A DNA stretch of 64,000 bases from Nepenthes gracilis (GCA_033239525.1 BSYO01000014.1:10710021-10774020); one strand, 5' to 3'; shown: positions 11,761-24,568, counted from the stretch's first letter. Program-made: numbers and translations. Notes: a model not told the origin generated them from the letters alone.

Positions 11761-12480
11761 TTTTTTATACCACCTCTCCCACAACCAACAACATCAACAA
11801 CAAACCAAAAAAAAAGAAAAAAAAAAGAGAAAAAAAGGATAAAAAATGAGGAAAAAAAGAGCAAAAAAAAAGGCCAAAAAGAGAGAGAGAGAAAGAGAGA
11901 GAAAGAAGGTAACAGACAGTTCAAGGCCACATTATCCAAGTGGTTCGATTCATTTGTCATATTCGGGTGCGTTCGTTCTATTTTATTTTGGGTAGCATAT
12001 TTTTATTTTTCTTTAATAGTATTTAGTTTTATCTATATGTGCTATTAAAAAAAATTTATTCATTTCACATTATACTAACTTTATAGTGGATACAATTGCA
12101 TTACAATTGATTATTACTTTATTATTTTAATAGATTAACAATACTTGTTTACATGATTTGACTCACACAAAATCTCACAAAACAAAAATAAATTTATTTC
12201 GGCTTGGATTGCCTTAATTATTTATTGATCTCAATCTCGTTAGTCGTATTGGTATTGTATGCACTTATGAGGTAGTATTATTTCTCATAGCACCTTTGAC
12301 CTAATCATAGATTCTAACCAATTTGAAACTCTAAATTAACAAGGTAGCGAATTAGCTTTCAATCAATGATAATTATAAAACCACATTATTGGCATTCAAA
12401 CTGACTTAGTTACTACTTTTTAGATAAATTTAGATCTCGCAAATCGAGTTGTCACTTTAAAAATAGGGTCTCACTCATCA
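11761..12480. other. Low-complexity A-rich and (GA)n region
   Basis: A-rich tract at 11807-11880 followed by (GA)n at about 11880-11910, then AT-rich sequence without motifs. Open frames here are composition artefacts. The part after 12000 may be the untranslated leader of the gypsy gag that follows, but I cannot show it. Confidence 0.5.
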
Positions 12481-12610
12481 GATGCTGACAATTCTGACAC
12501 ATTCTATAATATGACGAAGACAAGACAATCGAGCCCCTCGTACAAACTATTACAGGCCCCGACACTATGATAAAGAGCGGGACCCAAATTACCATATTTT
12601 TAAAAATATC

Positions 12611-12913
12611 AAACTAGATGTCCCTACTTTCGACGGCTACTTGGATTCTTGAGTTTTCACTCAATGGGTTTGGAATATGAATAATTTCTTTGAATGACAT
12701 ACCGTGTCATAAGATAGGAGAGTTTAGTTTGCTAATCTTAAATTAATTAAAAATGCTCAATTAGTTAGGAAAAGTCTTGAGGACTTCCTTATTAGGCGTC
12801 AGGCAGCCCCTACTAGAAGTTTGACCCAAATAAAATGATGCCTTCAAGATAAATACTTACCCTGCTCATACAGTAGCAACTTATTAGACTAGTGGACTGC
12901 CCTTCGATATGAT
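12611..12913 (+). pseudogene. Gypsy gag (capsid) fragment
   Basis: One uninterrupted frame of 101 codons from 12611 reads KLDVPTFDGYLDS, then a Trp-rich segment, NNFFE, KLIKNAQLVRKSLEDFLI, TRSLTQIK and LQDKYLP, which is a gypsy capsid. Six in-frame stops occur but no frameshift. It ends abruptly at the left LTR of element E (12928), so E inserted into it or next to it. Lineage not assigned. Confidence 0.65.
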
Positions 12914-13591
12914 AATTAATTTAAAATTATTAAGAATTTGAATCAAACAGGTCAATTAAATAATTAATTATAATTTTTAAAATTTAAAATCATAAATAAG
13001 TTCAATAAATAATATCAAGTGTCAAAATTCTGGGTGTGATAAACCAAATACACATGATCCAACAAATTAAAAATTCACATGAGATCTCATCGGACAACTG
13101 TCCGAATAAAATAATCATGATCTACTCTACAATCATCGTGAGGGAAGTAATAGTTTAACTAAAAATTATAATAAAATATAATATAATATTTGAACTATTC
13201 TCGAAATATAATCATAAGCCTATACACAGTCAATTCAATAATTCAATTATATTAAATATTAATTTAATTCATAATGAAATCAAAATTCACCAAATCGGAC
13301 GAATAGCTGACAAATCACATCTAAACTCCTACAATGTATCCAAAGCTTCACTCTAAAGGGATAAAATAAAAAATATGAGCCAAACACTCAACAAGTATCC
13401 TATTTAAATAAAAAGAATTTAATAAATAAGAGAAAAGGTCAAATGGATAAAAATTTATTCAAATGATAAAATAAATCCAAGAAAAAATTCAAGATCTAAG
13501 ATCCAAAATCTAATAGTAATTTCGTACTCAAATCAAATATTCAAATCTTAAATAAATGTCTAAATCGAAAAATAGTTCTCATCGGGATGCA

Positions 13592-13593
<2 letters not shown>

Positions 13594-13632
<39 letters not shown>
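13594..13632. repeat. (TA)n microsatellite
   Basis: About 39 bp of alternating AT inside the E LTR. The homologous tract in the partial LTR is at 25262-25292, where homology between the two copies ends. Confidence 0.95.
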
Positions 13633-13634
<2 letters not shown>

Positions 13635-15247
13635 AGTGATTCAGACTGATTTTAAGAGGCAAATAACAAATTTTAAAGTCCAATCCAAGTTCAAGTCTAA
13701 GTCAGAATCTAAATCTAAATCCAACGCCCGATCAGCTTGTAATTTGGGGTAGAATTTAATAGTCAGATGTTCCCATAGCTTGCGTAGAAGTTGAAGCAAC
13801 GTCACAACAATTAGTTCAAAAGTCCGGATCAAAATATATAGTCCAAAATTATTTGTATGAGACATACCAATGTATGTGGATAAAACCGGCGAATCTTAAA
13901 TCCAAGTTTAAAATCAAAATCCAAATCAAAGTCTAATATAAATCAATGCAAAGATACAAATCATATATCAAATTTAAATTTTGATTATTTAAAGACTAAC
14001 TTGAGAAATAGTTACACATAATTCTGATGACCTTAGGCCAAATCAAATACAAATTAGGTCAACATATATGGTCACCCATGTACTCTATACCCATGGATAA
14101 GATTGCTCACTATTATTTGCCATCCGTGACTTTGGGTACAATACTCAAACTTGTCAGATATATTAGGACATTCGAATATATTATAATGTCAAATTAAATC
14201 ATCCAAATGGAAAGGATCACTACTTCAAACCTTTCTTGCCGGTGAAAAGAAATTTTTAAATAACAAATATTTTTTTATCGGGAGCTGGCCAAAAATCCAA
14301 TATCTAAATTCAAATGTAATGACTACAACCTGGGACATACATGTAACTGCACGGCCAATACAAAGTTTCATACTATTTTTATATAAATATACTAATATAA
14401 AAATATACAGTATATAATAAAATTTTCAGGCTTATAGAAAAATTATCAAATCCTCCAAAATCGTAAAATCAATACCAAAAATTTCCAAATCATCCAACGA
14501 ACTACACATGTATATCTAGAATAAACAAATCAGGTGTATAAAAATACATGTATATTAGTAAATTCTAAATAGTATCCAAAACATATCAGATATTAAATTA
14601 GAATAAGAAAATGGGTTACAGATACTTGCCCCGACTTCATACTTCGCAGATCTGAAGAAAGGATATCCCGAAATATCCGAATCGGGCACTCTCTCTCTCC
14701 TATCGACGTGACTTCCTCTCTCTACCTGCACACAACCCCTCTCCTATGCGAGCCCATGACTGACGCTGCCTCTGCGCCTCTCGCGGCTGTTGTTGGCCTT
14801 CCTGGCATCACCTTGTCGCCGCCACAGCCACAACTCTACTGCCTCTCTCTCTTTCGACCACGAGCCACCTCCGCTAAAATCTCCAAAATCACGATTTAAA
14901 CCAATTTTCCTCGGAATCACACATGCAAATAAGGATTCAACATAAATGAAGAAAATGGAAGGATTTACTTGCCACGATTTCACTGATTTTCTCTAGAAAT
15001 AGAGCGAACGGACGGCGATCGTTTTAGCTTCGGCTCATGATTTCTCCCTCTACTCACATCGGTGGACAAAATGGAGGCAACATCACAGAGAGGGCTTCGC
15101 AGGCTTCCATTCCCTGCATTGGAACCTCTGGTGACGACAACGGCGATGACCCTGTGCCGATCTCCCTCTCTCTCCTCTTCTTCTCCCCTCTCTTCTCTCT
15201 ACTCGACACCGCCTCTCTGTTTTCCCTTTTTTTGTTTTTATTTTATA

Positions 15248-15293
<46 letters not shown>
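15248..15293. repeat. (ATT)n microsatellite
   Basis: About 15 ATT units within the E LTR. A matching tract lies at the corresponding place of LTR B (24012-24061). Confidence 0.95.
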
Positions 15294-15294
<1 letters not shown>

Positions 15295-15499
15295 TTTCTA
15301 TTTTATTTTTCTTTTATTTCAAAATCTAAATCGATCTTTGAACAGTAGCACAAGCACACATCGGATACCAACCCTACTGATCCTAATATTCTTCTAAATT
15401 TATAATATTAAATTAATTTTGTCATGTTTAAATTATCCAAAATCACAAGTAATATTAAATTAATCCAAATAAAAATTTAAGATATTACATTCTCTCATT

Positions 15500-17080
15500 C
15501 TTATAAAAATTTCAGCCTTAAAATTTACGCATCTCGATCTTAACCTCAATTATCATACAATGAGGACATTCTTCCGAATTTCATTTTCGATCTTCTCAAT
15601 AAATTTTCTCGATCAAACGATTTCTCTAAATATGATCCTCAACAAATAGGGATATTCTTCCGAACTCGTCCTCAATATCTCTTAACATTTCTTCAATTGA
15701 AAAATTCCTCAAATGCCTAATGGCCAATAGAAGTATTGTATTCCTCCATACCAGATCCTTTCTATCCCAAAAATCGAAGCCACGGCTTGAACCTAAAATA
15801 CTTCTCATCGATCAAAAGTGAATCCAACCAATCACAAGCGAAGGATTATTCATACAAAACACATTGTATCTATCCATCAAATTTAGAAGAAAGGCTAACC
15901 TATAAGCCACCTCTCTAATCTGCTAAAAATTTTAAATGTCTCAATAAACTTCTACTTCGAATTACCCTTTGACTCCAAAATTCAGAAATCTTCTCTTCAC
16001 GAAGCTTCTAGAAATATTTGACTACTCTTTTCGAACCTCCAATCGAATAACAAATCTAATCTCCTACTTCAAGCCTCAAATCAAATCTTGTGATTGATAG
16101 TCATGAATCCACACGCTTCTACTGTGCTACTTTGATCGATTTTCAGCCTCACATCAAATCAAAAGTCTCGAAGTATGAGTACCTTACAATCTTCTCATCT
16201 CGAAAATATATGAACGACCAGTCTCGAGAATGATATCCTGATAGACAAGCAATAGGCTTACTTCATCACCTCATACATCATTTATCTCAAATTTTGACAA
16301 ACAATGAACTGTCTTCGTCAGCTAAACCACCATTAGTTAGCCCAATCTTATCCAAATGACCACCAAGTCTTTTACTGTTTGAGGCAAACCCAAAATAAAA
16401 TCTTGGAGGCTTCTTCTTACTTCTTCCTTTGGACACGAGAAACATCTTGCCACAACTCGTGTTTAAATCGCCATCAAACACTCTCTACTCTGCTAGGTAG
16501 AGAGTCTTCGACGTTTCTGTTGAATTTGGATAATTTCAGCTCAATCACAATTGCAGATGACCTCATTTACTCCCGTACTTCTATTCAATTAGCTTCCAAG
16601 CTTTTATCCAATCAATTGATACTCTAATAAAAGAATTTTCGATAGCATACTTCCTCTAGAACGTGTAATGAAAAAAACACTTTACATTATAGGCTCGAGG
16701 TTACTGGCTTGATAGCGTAAAACTTCATGATGGCTCATCTAAAAGAACATCATCTCTAATCTTCACAAGAGCTTATCTTGCAAGTAAAAACTTCGTTCAA
16801 AATTCAATCCTAATAGTAAGGAGAGGAAATTTCTCTGGCCAAGTCTTCCCACTGGTATCATCGACATAACACCTCAACGTAAAATCCTCCAGATTGCAGC
16901 ATCCTGAACTTTCCTTGGATAATGCACCCGACCATGCTAAATCTATATATATCTAGATCTTTCTTAGGAGCATTATTGAACGTTGCCAATATTTCTGATC
17001 CATTAACGATTGACAAAATCAACGCCGATGACAATCTATCTTTTCATTAAATACTGATTACTTCTATTCCAAGGGCACCA
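15500..17080 (-). pseudogene. Chromovirus E integrase with chromodomain-like C-terminus
   Basis: Reading down from 17080, the minus strand passes from decayed RNase H into integrase. Near 15950-15830 the frames show FETFKIF, WLIG and MDRYNVFCMNNPSL, which match the conserved GPFEI..VAYRLALP..L..VHNVFHVS region of Tekay integrases. At 15800-15640 it reads DRKDLVWRNTI, SIEEM, DIEDEF and, in a shifted frame, EYPYLL, a chromodomain tail ending just before the 3' LTR. The catalytic core (about 16000-17000) is too decayed to place the acidic triad. Several frameshifts and stops occur. Confidence 0.6.
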
Positions 17081-17511
17081 ATGATACTGTAATCCTCAAG
17101 AAACATTCAACAAATCTCCTATCATAACCAATTGGATCCAAGGAACTTCGCAGTCTCGTGACCTTAGCCAGTCTTTTCCAATTTGACAATGTTGCCATCT
17201 TTTTTGGATTCCCAAATATCATCTTAAGAACCAATATGACCCAAGATGATACCTTCTCAGAATCTGTAATAGACTTTTCAATCGAGTCTCATACTCCTTA
17301 AAATTCTTCAAATGAATTACAACATTATTGATAAAATGACCACAAATAAAATCATCACAACAGATCCAAATACGATCAGAAATCCAATCAATAATATCCA
17401 TAAAAAAGCTAAAATATTAGACAACTCAAAAGTACTATCGAGACTTCGCAATGGTCACACCTTGACCTGAGAGCTATCCAATACATATTCTCCCACTTAA
17501 TTCTCAACCAA
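17080..17511 (-). pseudogene. Chromovirus E reverse transcriptase, C-terminal part
   Basis: Continues the RT from the other side of insertion A. The minus frames read RCDHCEVSIVLLSCLIF (the YGHYEF..MPFGL region), then DDFICGHFINNVVI at the place of the catalytic Asp-Asp box, LKSLLQILRRYHL, and GNIVKLEK. After that comes RRFVECFLRIT of the RNase H connection. Key residues are largely replaced, so the enzyme is dead. It ends exactly at the ACCAA duplication of LTR A. Confidence 0.65.
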
Positions 17512-20225
17512 TGTAATGTAACGTATTTTCTATCGAAAATCTGACAGAGTTTTCTCTGTAATACGGACGTTGGTGAAAATATAAAACCTATATAACAACC
17601 CTGCACAATATATATACAAATACTACACAACAATCAGAAAACCCAACCGGTACAAGCTCCAACACCCAGACAACCACATAGGATCCAAAAATTTTCACAA
17701 TTAACAACACGTGGCACCGATATCATAACTCTAGTATGACGACGGTTCAGACAAGATACCACTAGGTATATTTTTAAACCATATAAATCTACGAAAGTAA
17801 TTAAATTCAACGAATACAGTAGAAGCTAACTACATGTACAATATCATCATTGCCATCAAGCATGATCATCAAAATAAAACAAGGGCTCCAAGAGTATAAA
17901 ATCACAAAACTAAGACTTCAAGCTATCCTTTGGAGCTTCAAGCTTCTTTGACTTCTAATCCTCTACCCTGTCCAATCAAGTATAAGCTATTACTAATTTG
18001 GAGACAAGGAAAGTAGTAAGAATGAATTAAAAGCTCAGCAAACGCAATATATATATATCAAGGACATGCGTAATTTTATATTCAAAACAAGAATCTGCAT
18101 ATTTGAAATACGAATGTGCATATGAGATTTAATTCACGATTTTAGGAGGAAATTTTTTCATGATTCGTTCCATATTTCTTTGGTTCGTTTTATTATTATT
18201 TTCTTAATTATCCGTTCATTGCTAAAAACTTATTTCGTTAAGGGACCTGAGCCAGTAGGCCTTACTGACCAAAGGAGCAGTCGGTCGTTGCCTAGATAAA
18301 GTCGATGTCCTCCTATTCGCGACTTAGAGGGGGGCCGTCTATATATAGACCCTATAGACGGGGCCATAGTAATAAGCCGTAAGCAACATTCATAACAGAC
18401 AACACATTCCACTACAGTATAAAGTTTGCTAAGAATTATCACCTGATCCAAAATAAGAGGCTAGAATACGTGTCTAGAGTATTTCTGGAGTCTCTACTGT
18501 AACATCAATGACAGGTCCAAGTATACTGTCCATTTCCCTTGGCCCAAGTTCTTAGTTCTTGTTTCCTTAGGGACATTCTGGTTTTAACTGTATAATTCTT
18601 TGTTCATAATTCTTCGTTCTCACTCTACTAGGGAGTGTTTATAATTTAATCAGTCCTTTGTCCTTTATTCCGGAGAATAGTTTATCAGTCATCGCTTAAT
18701 TATAGAATATTTCTTTTTTATTCTTTTTCCTTTAAAACTTATTCGGATTCATATTTTCTTTTTCCTTGGGAGCTAGGTTCCTCACGTGTTTATAATTTAT
18801 ACCACATGAGCTTAGGTCCTCATGTGTTCAAAGTTTATATATAATATTTCTTGGAGCTTAGAATGATCACAAAATTCCTTTTAGATAATACTAAACAGAA
18901 TTCTTAAAACTTTCGATTGTTAATTCTTTCATAAACGGATCATAATATGATTCTTGGAATATTTAAATCATTGTGTTCATGATACGTGCACAAATCATCA
19001 TAATATTAGGAACAGTTAGGAAATTCTTACCAAAATGAGTCTAACTTATCTTTGGAGCTTCAGGATGACAAATTCCTTTACAATTTCATGTAACATAATT
19101 TTCAGAGCTAAATTCATGCATAATTATAATTACTTTAGATAAAGTCTATAAAGGGGTACGGTTAGGATTCTGGAGAACATAAAACTTTACAAAACTACCA
19201 ACTCGATCACCCAATGGGTAAATTGACTTATTCATCGTGTGAGTAATAATATCCTAGAGCCAATTTGTCCATAAATTTTAATTTAATCAGTTAATTCCTC
19301 CGGGCTGTGGGTTGGGGTTCCCTATCAAGAAACGGGTTAGAACTGCAAATTTGAGTATAACATTCACACAACCACTTGCCCATGTTATGCGTAACAATTA
19401 TCTAAGGCCAATTTAGGCATTAAACCAAATATAATTGATCAAACGTGGTCTGGAAGCACCTTAGGGTTCTGATGAACAAGTTTTCACCTAAAATTACCAA
19501 ATCGGATATCTAATCGATTAATTAACTTATACTCGACATAGGTAATGATATTCAAGTCCCAAATTAGGCAAAAGCCCCCAAAATTTGTTGGTAAAAAGAG
19601 CTAAGGCACGGGTGAACACTACCACGCAATGGTTAGGGTTTTCGAATTGCAAAAGTCGGATGAAATCATGAAATTGGACATGGAATTCATATATATGCAT
19701 GTATACTTCATAGGTAACACTGAATACAAGCTTAATCGGGTATCGAAACGAAGATACCCTATAAAAGCGGAACAAAAGTATAAGAAAATGAAAGAGAAGA
19801 GTAAGATGCACTTGCCTCGATCTGGTCTACCACTTTTCCAAATAGCTTGAGCTCGGATTTGGACTCAGAGGGCTTCGTTCTCCCCTTCTCTCTCTTCTCC
19901 TCCTCCCTCTCTCTCTTCCCGTGGGAAAAATGGAGCCACCAACCGAAAGGAAAATCTAACGTGGCATTAAAAGCAGGTCCGCGCTGGAGCGCCTAGCCAG
20001 CGTACTTCGAGCACAGTGCACCCTGGAATTAGTGCCCGTCTCGGGAGCTCGAGCATCGGACGAGTGCTGGCTCCCTAGGCGTGGTGCCTGCCATCGCACT
20101 TGAGCGCCCAGTAGGCACTAGCCTAGCTCCACCTCCGAACATATTTTTTCACGTATATTAAACTTAATGTTGATTATATTAATTTAATTATCTAAAATAT
20201 TACATTTGGAAACCGGTACATCACA
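17512..20225 (-). mobile_element. Solo LTR A inserted in the RT of chromovirus E
   Basis: 2714 bp flanked by perfect ACCAA duplications (17507-17511 and 20226-20230). On the minus strand it starts TGTGATGTACCGG and ends CATTACA. The RT reading continues on both sides, which shows a clean insertion. There is no internal coding region or second LTR, so it is a solo LTR. Near its 3' end is ACAGAGAAAACTCTG, homologous to the same motif in LTR D. It has the shared module at 17998-18046 and a GC-rich block at 19970-20140. It belongs to the same broad LTR set as B and D. Confidence 0.8.
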
Positions 20226-20500
20226 ACCAATAGAACCTCAAACACAGCTCAAACTTAGAGAAAATCCAAACTTCTCGCAATGGATCAAAAATCATATATC
20301 CTTGAAAGCTGATAGATATTCAATTTCTAATTAATCCAAATATAAACCCATCGATCTATATTTCTTCATAAGAGAGCACTAAAGCACCCCATGCCAAGAC
20401 ATTTGGCCCTTCTCAATAGATTCTACAACTGCTATCTCAATTTCTTCAGGTCAGACGGGACCATCTCATACAGAGCCTTCGAAATAGGCACATATCTTAG
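20226..20500 (-). pseudogene. Chromovirus E reverse transcriptase, N-terminal part
   Basis: The minus strand reads VPISKALYEMVPSDLKKLR, the start of gypsy RT, then a WGAPVL-like region, DRWVYIW and finally FLxVELCLRFYWL, the place of FSKIDLRSGYHQL. It stops at the target duplication of LTR A and resumes at 17511. Confidence 0.65.
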
Positions 20501-20786
20501 CACAATATCGAAAATAAATTTGATCTTCTGATATGAGAAAAATGCATACCGAACCTCTGAAAAAACATCTTCAAACTTGTAGGTAACCAAAATGTCTTCA
20601 TGATCACAAAATAACTCGCAGATGTGACCATATATGCAATATGAGCTTGGTACCCATCTTGCAGCAGATGACTTGCACGCAATGTCGAAATCGACTCTTA
20701 AGCCTTCTTACTAATTTCTCTTTGGAATTTAAAAGGCTCATATCCTGAATGTAAAATATAACAGACTTATCGAAACAGTCTTCCAT
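20500..20786 (-). pseudogene. Protease-RT linker of chromovirus E
   Basis: Minus frames give MEDCFDKSVIFYIQD (protease C-terminal region) and MRASHLLQDGYQAHIAYMV, which matches the conserved linker ISA..A..LL..GCQ.YLAYV between gypsy protease and RT. The DVF motif region follows (FEDVFSEV in a mixed frame). The protease active site itself is not seen. Confidence 0.55.
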
Positions 20787-21257
20787 GACAAAGTATCCAA
20801 CTCTAACTAATGAGTTGTATCTGCAAATGCATTGCCTGGAACCGACAGACTTCTATTTGGACGTTTGGAATCCAAATGCCTGTGATTTGAACAATCCTTT
20901 GACAGTTGACTTATCTGGCCGCAATTTGAAGCCTACTCCATTTTTGACAAAGCAAACTTGTCTCACGTACTTCTTCCCGCTAAACTTGCAGGCTAACCAT
21001 ACAAACTCAAACTTCAGGGAGGAAGATTTTACTTCATCTAACTTTCCTTTAGCTTGTCCTTTGGAGGATAAACAAATCTATCCTTCAAATTCTGACACCA
21101 ATGCTTTAATTTCTTCAGAAAATACTTCTCCCGAAGATGCTCTTACTTGATTAACAAAGCCTGGTCCAGCTTTTTGCCATGAGTCAAGAATCAGAGCGGT
21201 ACTGACTGTTTCCAAATTGAATGGACAACACTTGAGTCTTCCTTTCACTCCAGCCAT
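20787..21257 (-). pseudogene. Unrecognised open frame upstream of the pol linker in chromovirus E
   Basis: From an ATG at 21257 one minus frame runs without shift into the protease linker at 20786, broken only by two stops. It begins MAGVKGRLKCCPFNLET and includes LILDSWQKAGPGFVNQVRAS, FEFVWLACKFSGKKYVRQV and GVGFKLRPDKSTVKGLF. In position it replaces gag and the N-terminal protease, but it lacks a capsid signature, a zinc knuckle and the protease DSG motif, and it is only about 157 codons. It may be a highly diverged Gag or a captured host segment. I do not recognise the family. Confidence 0.35.
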
Positions 21258-21805
21258 ATCTTCAAACCTTTAAATGATCAGTATCTTCATTGCTAACAAA
21301 ATCAGACTTGCATTCCTTATTCTTTTTTCTAGAAGAGGTTGTCTACTAAATCTCCACAACTTCTCCTGCGAAGAGAAACGAGTTGACTTGATTTAATCTT
21401 CTTTATTTTTATTTGCGACTTTCGATCTTAAAGAATTTTCATTTATTCAATCGAACACAACGATCACTTCTCGTTTTGCACATGTGTCATCCTTGCACGG
21501 AACCACGCCAATCTTCTCTGTTTCGTTCCAATTTTATCGGATGTTTCCAAAGAGATTTTCCAAGCATGTCTCCGAAGAGACATTCCAAGCGATCTCCTCA
21601 TTCTCCTGGCCCAAGATAAGATGTTACCATTAACTTGCCTGCATCTACTCAACCATCCTTATCACATATCGACCTACCCGGGTCTCAAACCATCACGGTC
21701 TTTAACAAATACTTTTACTCTTGCCCTCATCATCCCCAAGCCACTACTTACCTTTTTGTCAACAAAAATCTCTTTCTACTCTGCGAGATTTCAAACCAGT
21801 ACTAT
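21258..21805 (-). other. Leader region of chromovirus E
   Basis: Non-coding on either strand by inspection. In the minus sense it would be the untranslated leader between the primer-binding site and the first open frame, split by LTR B. Confidence 0.4.
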
Positions 21806-24011
21806 TGTAACAGACCGAGTTATTTTTATTAAATAGCCTCCATCAATAAATACATAAATAAAGCCCATAATTAATATTATGAATTTCTGTAGAAAATTAG
21901 GTGGAGTTTCGTTTGTAAATCAAACGTTTGTCAAAATACAAACACCTGTATAAACCATGTATAATACAAAAATACATCCAAATAATCCCAACAACCAACA
22001 TTATATTTCAACAACACACAAAACTATACATCCCAACTCTAAGTCCCAACAATATACATCAATCCGAACACAACCCTAGGCAGGATCCAAATGCCACGTG
22101 CAATTCGTGGCTCCAACGCGGTGTATCTAAATGCAGCGTCAGCCCAAGAGAGATGCCATTAGGTATCTGTTATAAATCACAATAATCTACGAAAGTATAA
22201 ATAATCCAAACGATAGCAAAAATTAAACTACCTAATTATTAGTCATTTGTACAATATACATTAATAAACCCAACTGAAATATAAAAATATACATTTAATT
22301 ACAATCTATAAGGTGCAAGTCTTCTGATCTGATCTTTCGAATCCTGAGTCTAGTTTACTTCCAATCTCTATACTATCCCATCTGATTTAATGAACCTGTG
22401 CTAAACTGGAGATAAGGAGAAGTAAGGGTGAGTTAAAAAGTCCAGCAAGTGTAAACATATATCACTATCAAATAATAAATAACTATGTAAATGATAATGG
22501 GATGGGACATCTTAAATTTATAGTTACAAAGAGAACAGGTAGGAAAAGGAGCAATTAGGTATGTATAATGTCATTTAACATATTTAATACGTTTATTATT
22601 TACATTAGTATTTGCGGACCAGGGCCCGTAGGTAGTACTAGCAAACGATGCGAGAGGACGAGGAAAGGATTATAATACTCCACATGATCTAAGGCCGTGA
22701 TGGCTTATTTTTAGACCCAACCGGGGGGTTATCTACATATTATACTGTAGGACAGGCCGATAACGATATACCCCATTCCCCCAGGTACCAAGGCAGTCCT
22801 CGTCCTTCCACAGTAGTATCCTAAGGCATGCCACGGACATCATCTGCTCCCATAAGCGGTCAGGATATGTGGCTAAAGTAATCCTTGGGTTTCCACCATG
22901 ATGGAAATGGCCAATCAGAGAATACTACCCAATGAACATAAGTCCATGGTCCTAGTTTCACGATTACTTATTCTTTGATGGGAGGATACACCGTAATTCA
23001 TTCGCATTATCTCCATTTGGAAGATCACATTTCAATCACATATCTTCATTTGGGTAATCAATTTGATCGTATCACACATTGTGGATCCCCTCCGTACACG
23101 TATGATTTTTATCTTTCTTTTGGACTTACATCTTTTGACATTTCAATTCATATGCTCGGATATCAAAATTCACGGAAGAAAGTGGAATTCCTTTCCACCG
23201 AAGAGCCATTATCACATTGGGGGTCCTCCGGAGTCCATTTCATTGCAAACAGTGCACAAACATATATTTCTAGGGCTTACATTTAAAAATAAATAATTAG
23301 ACATAATTTTTATAACAATTAAATAGGGTGGGAGCATGCAAAATTTTCATTTATTCTCGGGTGAACAGTAACAGTACTATATAGAGCATTTGAACATCGA
23401 CAACAGGCCGATTCTTATGAGATCAGACGTCCGGTCAATATATATATAATTTGGGCGTGGTGATTTATATTTTGAGGTCAATTTAATATAATACATGGGA
23501 GAAGATGGGAACTCGAATTCGGGCGTGGGTTAGGGTTTGGTGATACCGAATCGGAAGATTTAGACAACAAATTGGACAAATAAGTACATATTTTTGAACA
23601 TTAATCATTGGCTAAATAATTTTTTACATTTTGAGTGGATATAGAAACGAGAATACCAGAAAAAAATGAATAAAAATCAAAAGAGAGTAAATAGTGAGTA
23701 TGAGTACACTTGTCTCGACGTGCTCTAACGTTTTCTTAACTAGTCCCAAGCTAGAATCGGATCCGAAGGCCTCAATTTTTTCCTTTTCTCCTTCTCACGA
23801 TTCTCTCCTCGCCACGGGCCTCCCACGCTGCTGTCGCTAAAGTTGCGTCGCGCCAGTCGGCCACCCTCGTAAGTGGTCGTCGCCGGCCACCGCCAACCCC
23901 CAGTGCCACATTCTTCCCTGACGAACACTCCTCCGTGCCACTGCAAACGAAACCCCAATCCTCCCGCACTCTCTCTCTCCCCCCGACCTTTTTCTCCCTT
24001 CTGCCTCTATG

Positions 24012-24064
<53 letters not shown>

Positions 24065-24258
24065 TACGTTTTTTTTAATCCCGAAATTCAAATCGATACC
24101 TGAGCGATCGAAGGAGCATACTCGAGGCAACGACCCAATAATTCTAAATATTCTCTAAAATTTTTATAATATTTAATTAATTTTTTATCACACCTAAATT
24201 ATCTAAAAATAAATAAATAAATCTAATTAAATTAAATAAAAATATTTAAAATATTACA
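21806..24258 (-). mobile_element. Solo LTR B inserted in the leader of chromovirus E
   Basis: 2453 bp, minus strand TGTAATATTTTAAATATT ... GGTCTGTTACA. Flanks ACTAT and ACCAT differ at one base, consistent with an aged 5-bp duplication. It is closely related to LTR D: both have GAAACTC.ACC ... TTAATTATGGGCTT near the 3' end, and the 33-bp GATCTCC..GGAGATG repeat is at 22990-23090 here and 34226-34325 in D. The shared module is at 22407-22451. It has a GC-rich promoter-like block at 23720-24010 and (ATT)n at 24012-24061. No coding region. Confidence 0.75.
24012..24061. repeat. (ATT)n microsatellite
   Basis: About 16 ATT units within LTR B. Runs of Asn/Ile in nearby reading frames come from it. 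Confidence 0.95.
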
Positions 24259-24568
24259 ACCATCTAAGGTCGCTACTCTTCCAAAATCGCAAAATTTAAT
24301 AAAATCTCCACATATTTGCTAAAACCAAATAAAATTCTAATTCAACTGCTGTATCAAACCATATATTATGTTGCTTGTGCGACTCATCATAATCCAATGA
24401 TCATCCTTCCAATCCAAATTCAAACATTTACTGCTCGACCTTCTGATTTAAAACTAAGTCTCTACAACTAAATTTTTTATTATCGACCAAAGGCAATACT
24501 TATCATATCCAAATATTCATTCACTTATTTATCTGAAATGATCCAAAGTACCTCTCCTTACAACTTTT

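Larger units (their letters stand above)
12928..15489 (-). repeat. 3' LTR of chromovirus E
   Basis: Contains (TA)n at 13594-13632, the shared CAG-ended module at about 13350-13398 (minus), a pyrimidine-rich GC-higher block at 14690-15230 and (ATT)n at about 15248-15293. The plus-left end aligns base by base with 24584 onward, mostly with transitions (TGTCACGAAC versus TATTAAGAAT), so its terminal TG has decayed to TA. Confidence 0.75.

Noticed and set aside
11661..12048. Lys-rich and Phe-rich frames on both strands
   Set aside because: Low-complexity A-rich/(GA)n DNA.
15037..15397. Two overlapping 103- and 111-codon frames with Leu or Tyr runs
   Set aside because: Produced by the (ATT)n microsatellite and CT-rich LTR sequence.
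20785..21150. 121-codon plus-strand frame
   Set aside because: Opposite strand of the minus frame that joins the protease linker. I favour the minus reading because it is in register with pol, but note that the plus frame is open too.
23837..24130. 97-codon frame with an Asn run
   Set aside because: Artefact of the (ATT)n tract in LTR B.
17512..24258. A and B as the two LTRs of one element
   Set aside because: Each has its own flanking duplication, and the sequence between them is the RT and leader of chromovirus E in register with its other parts.
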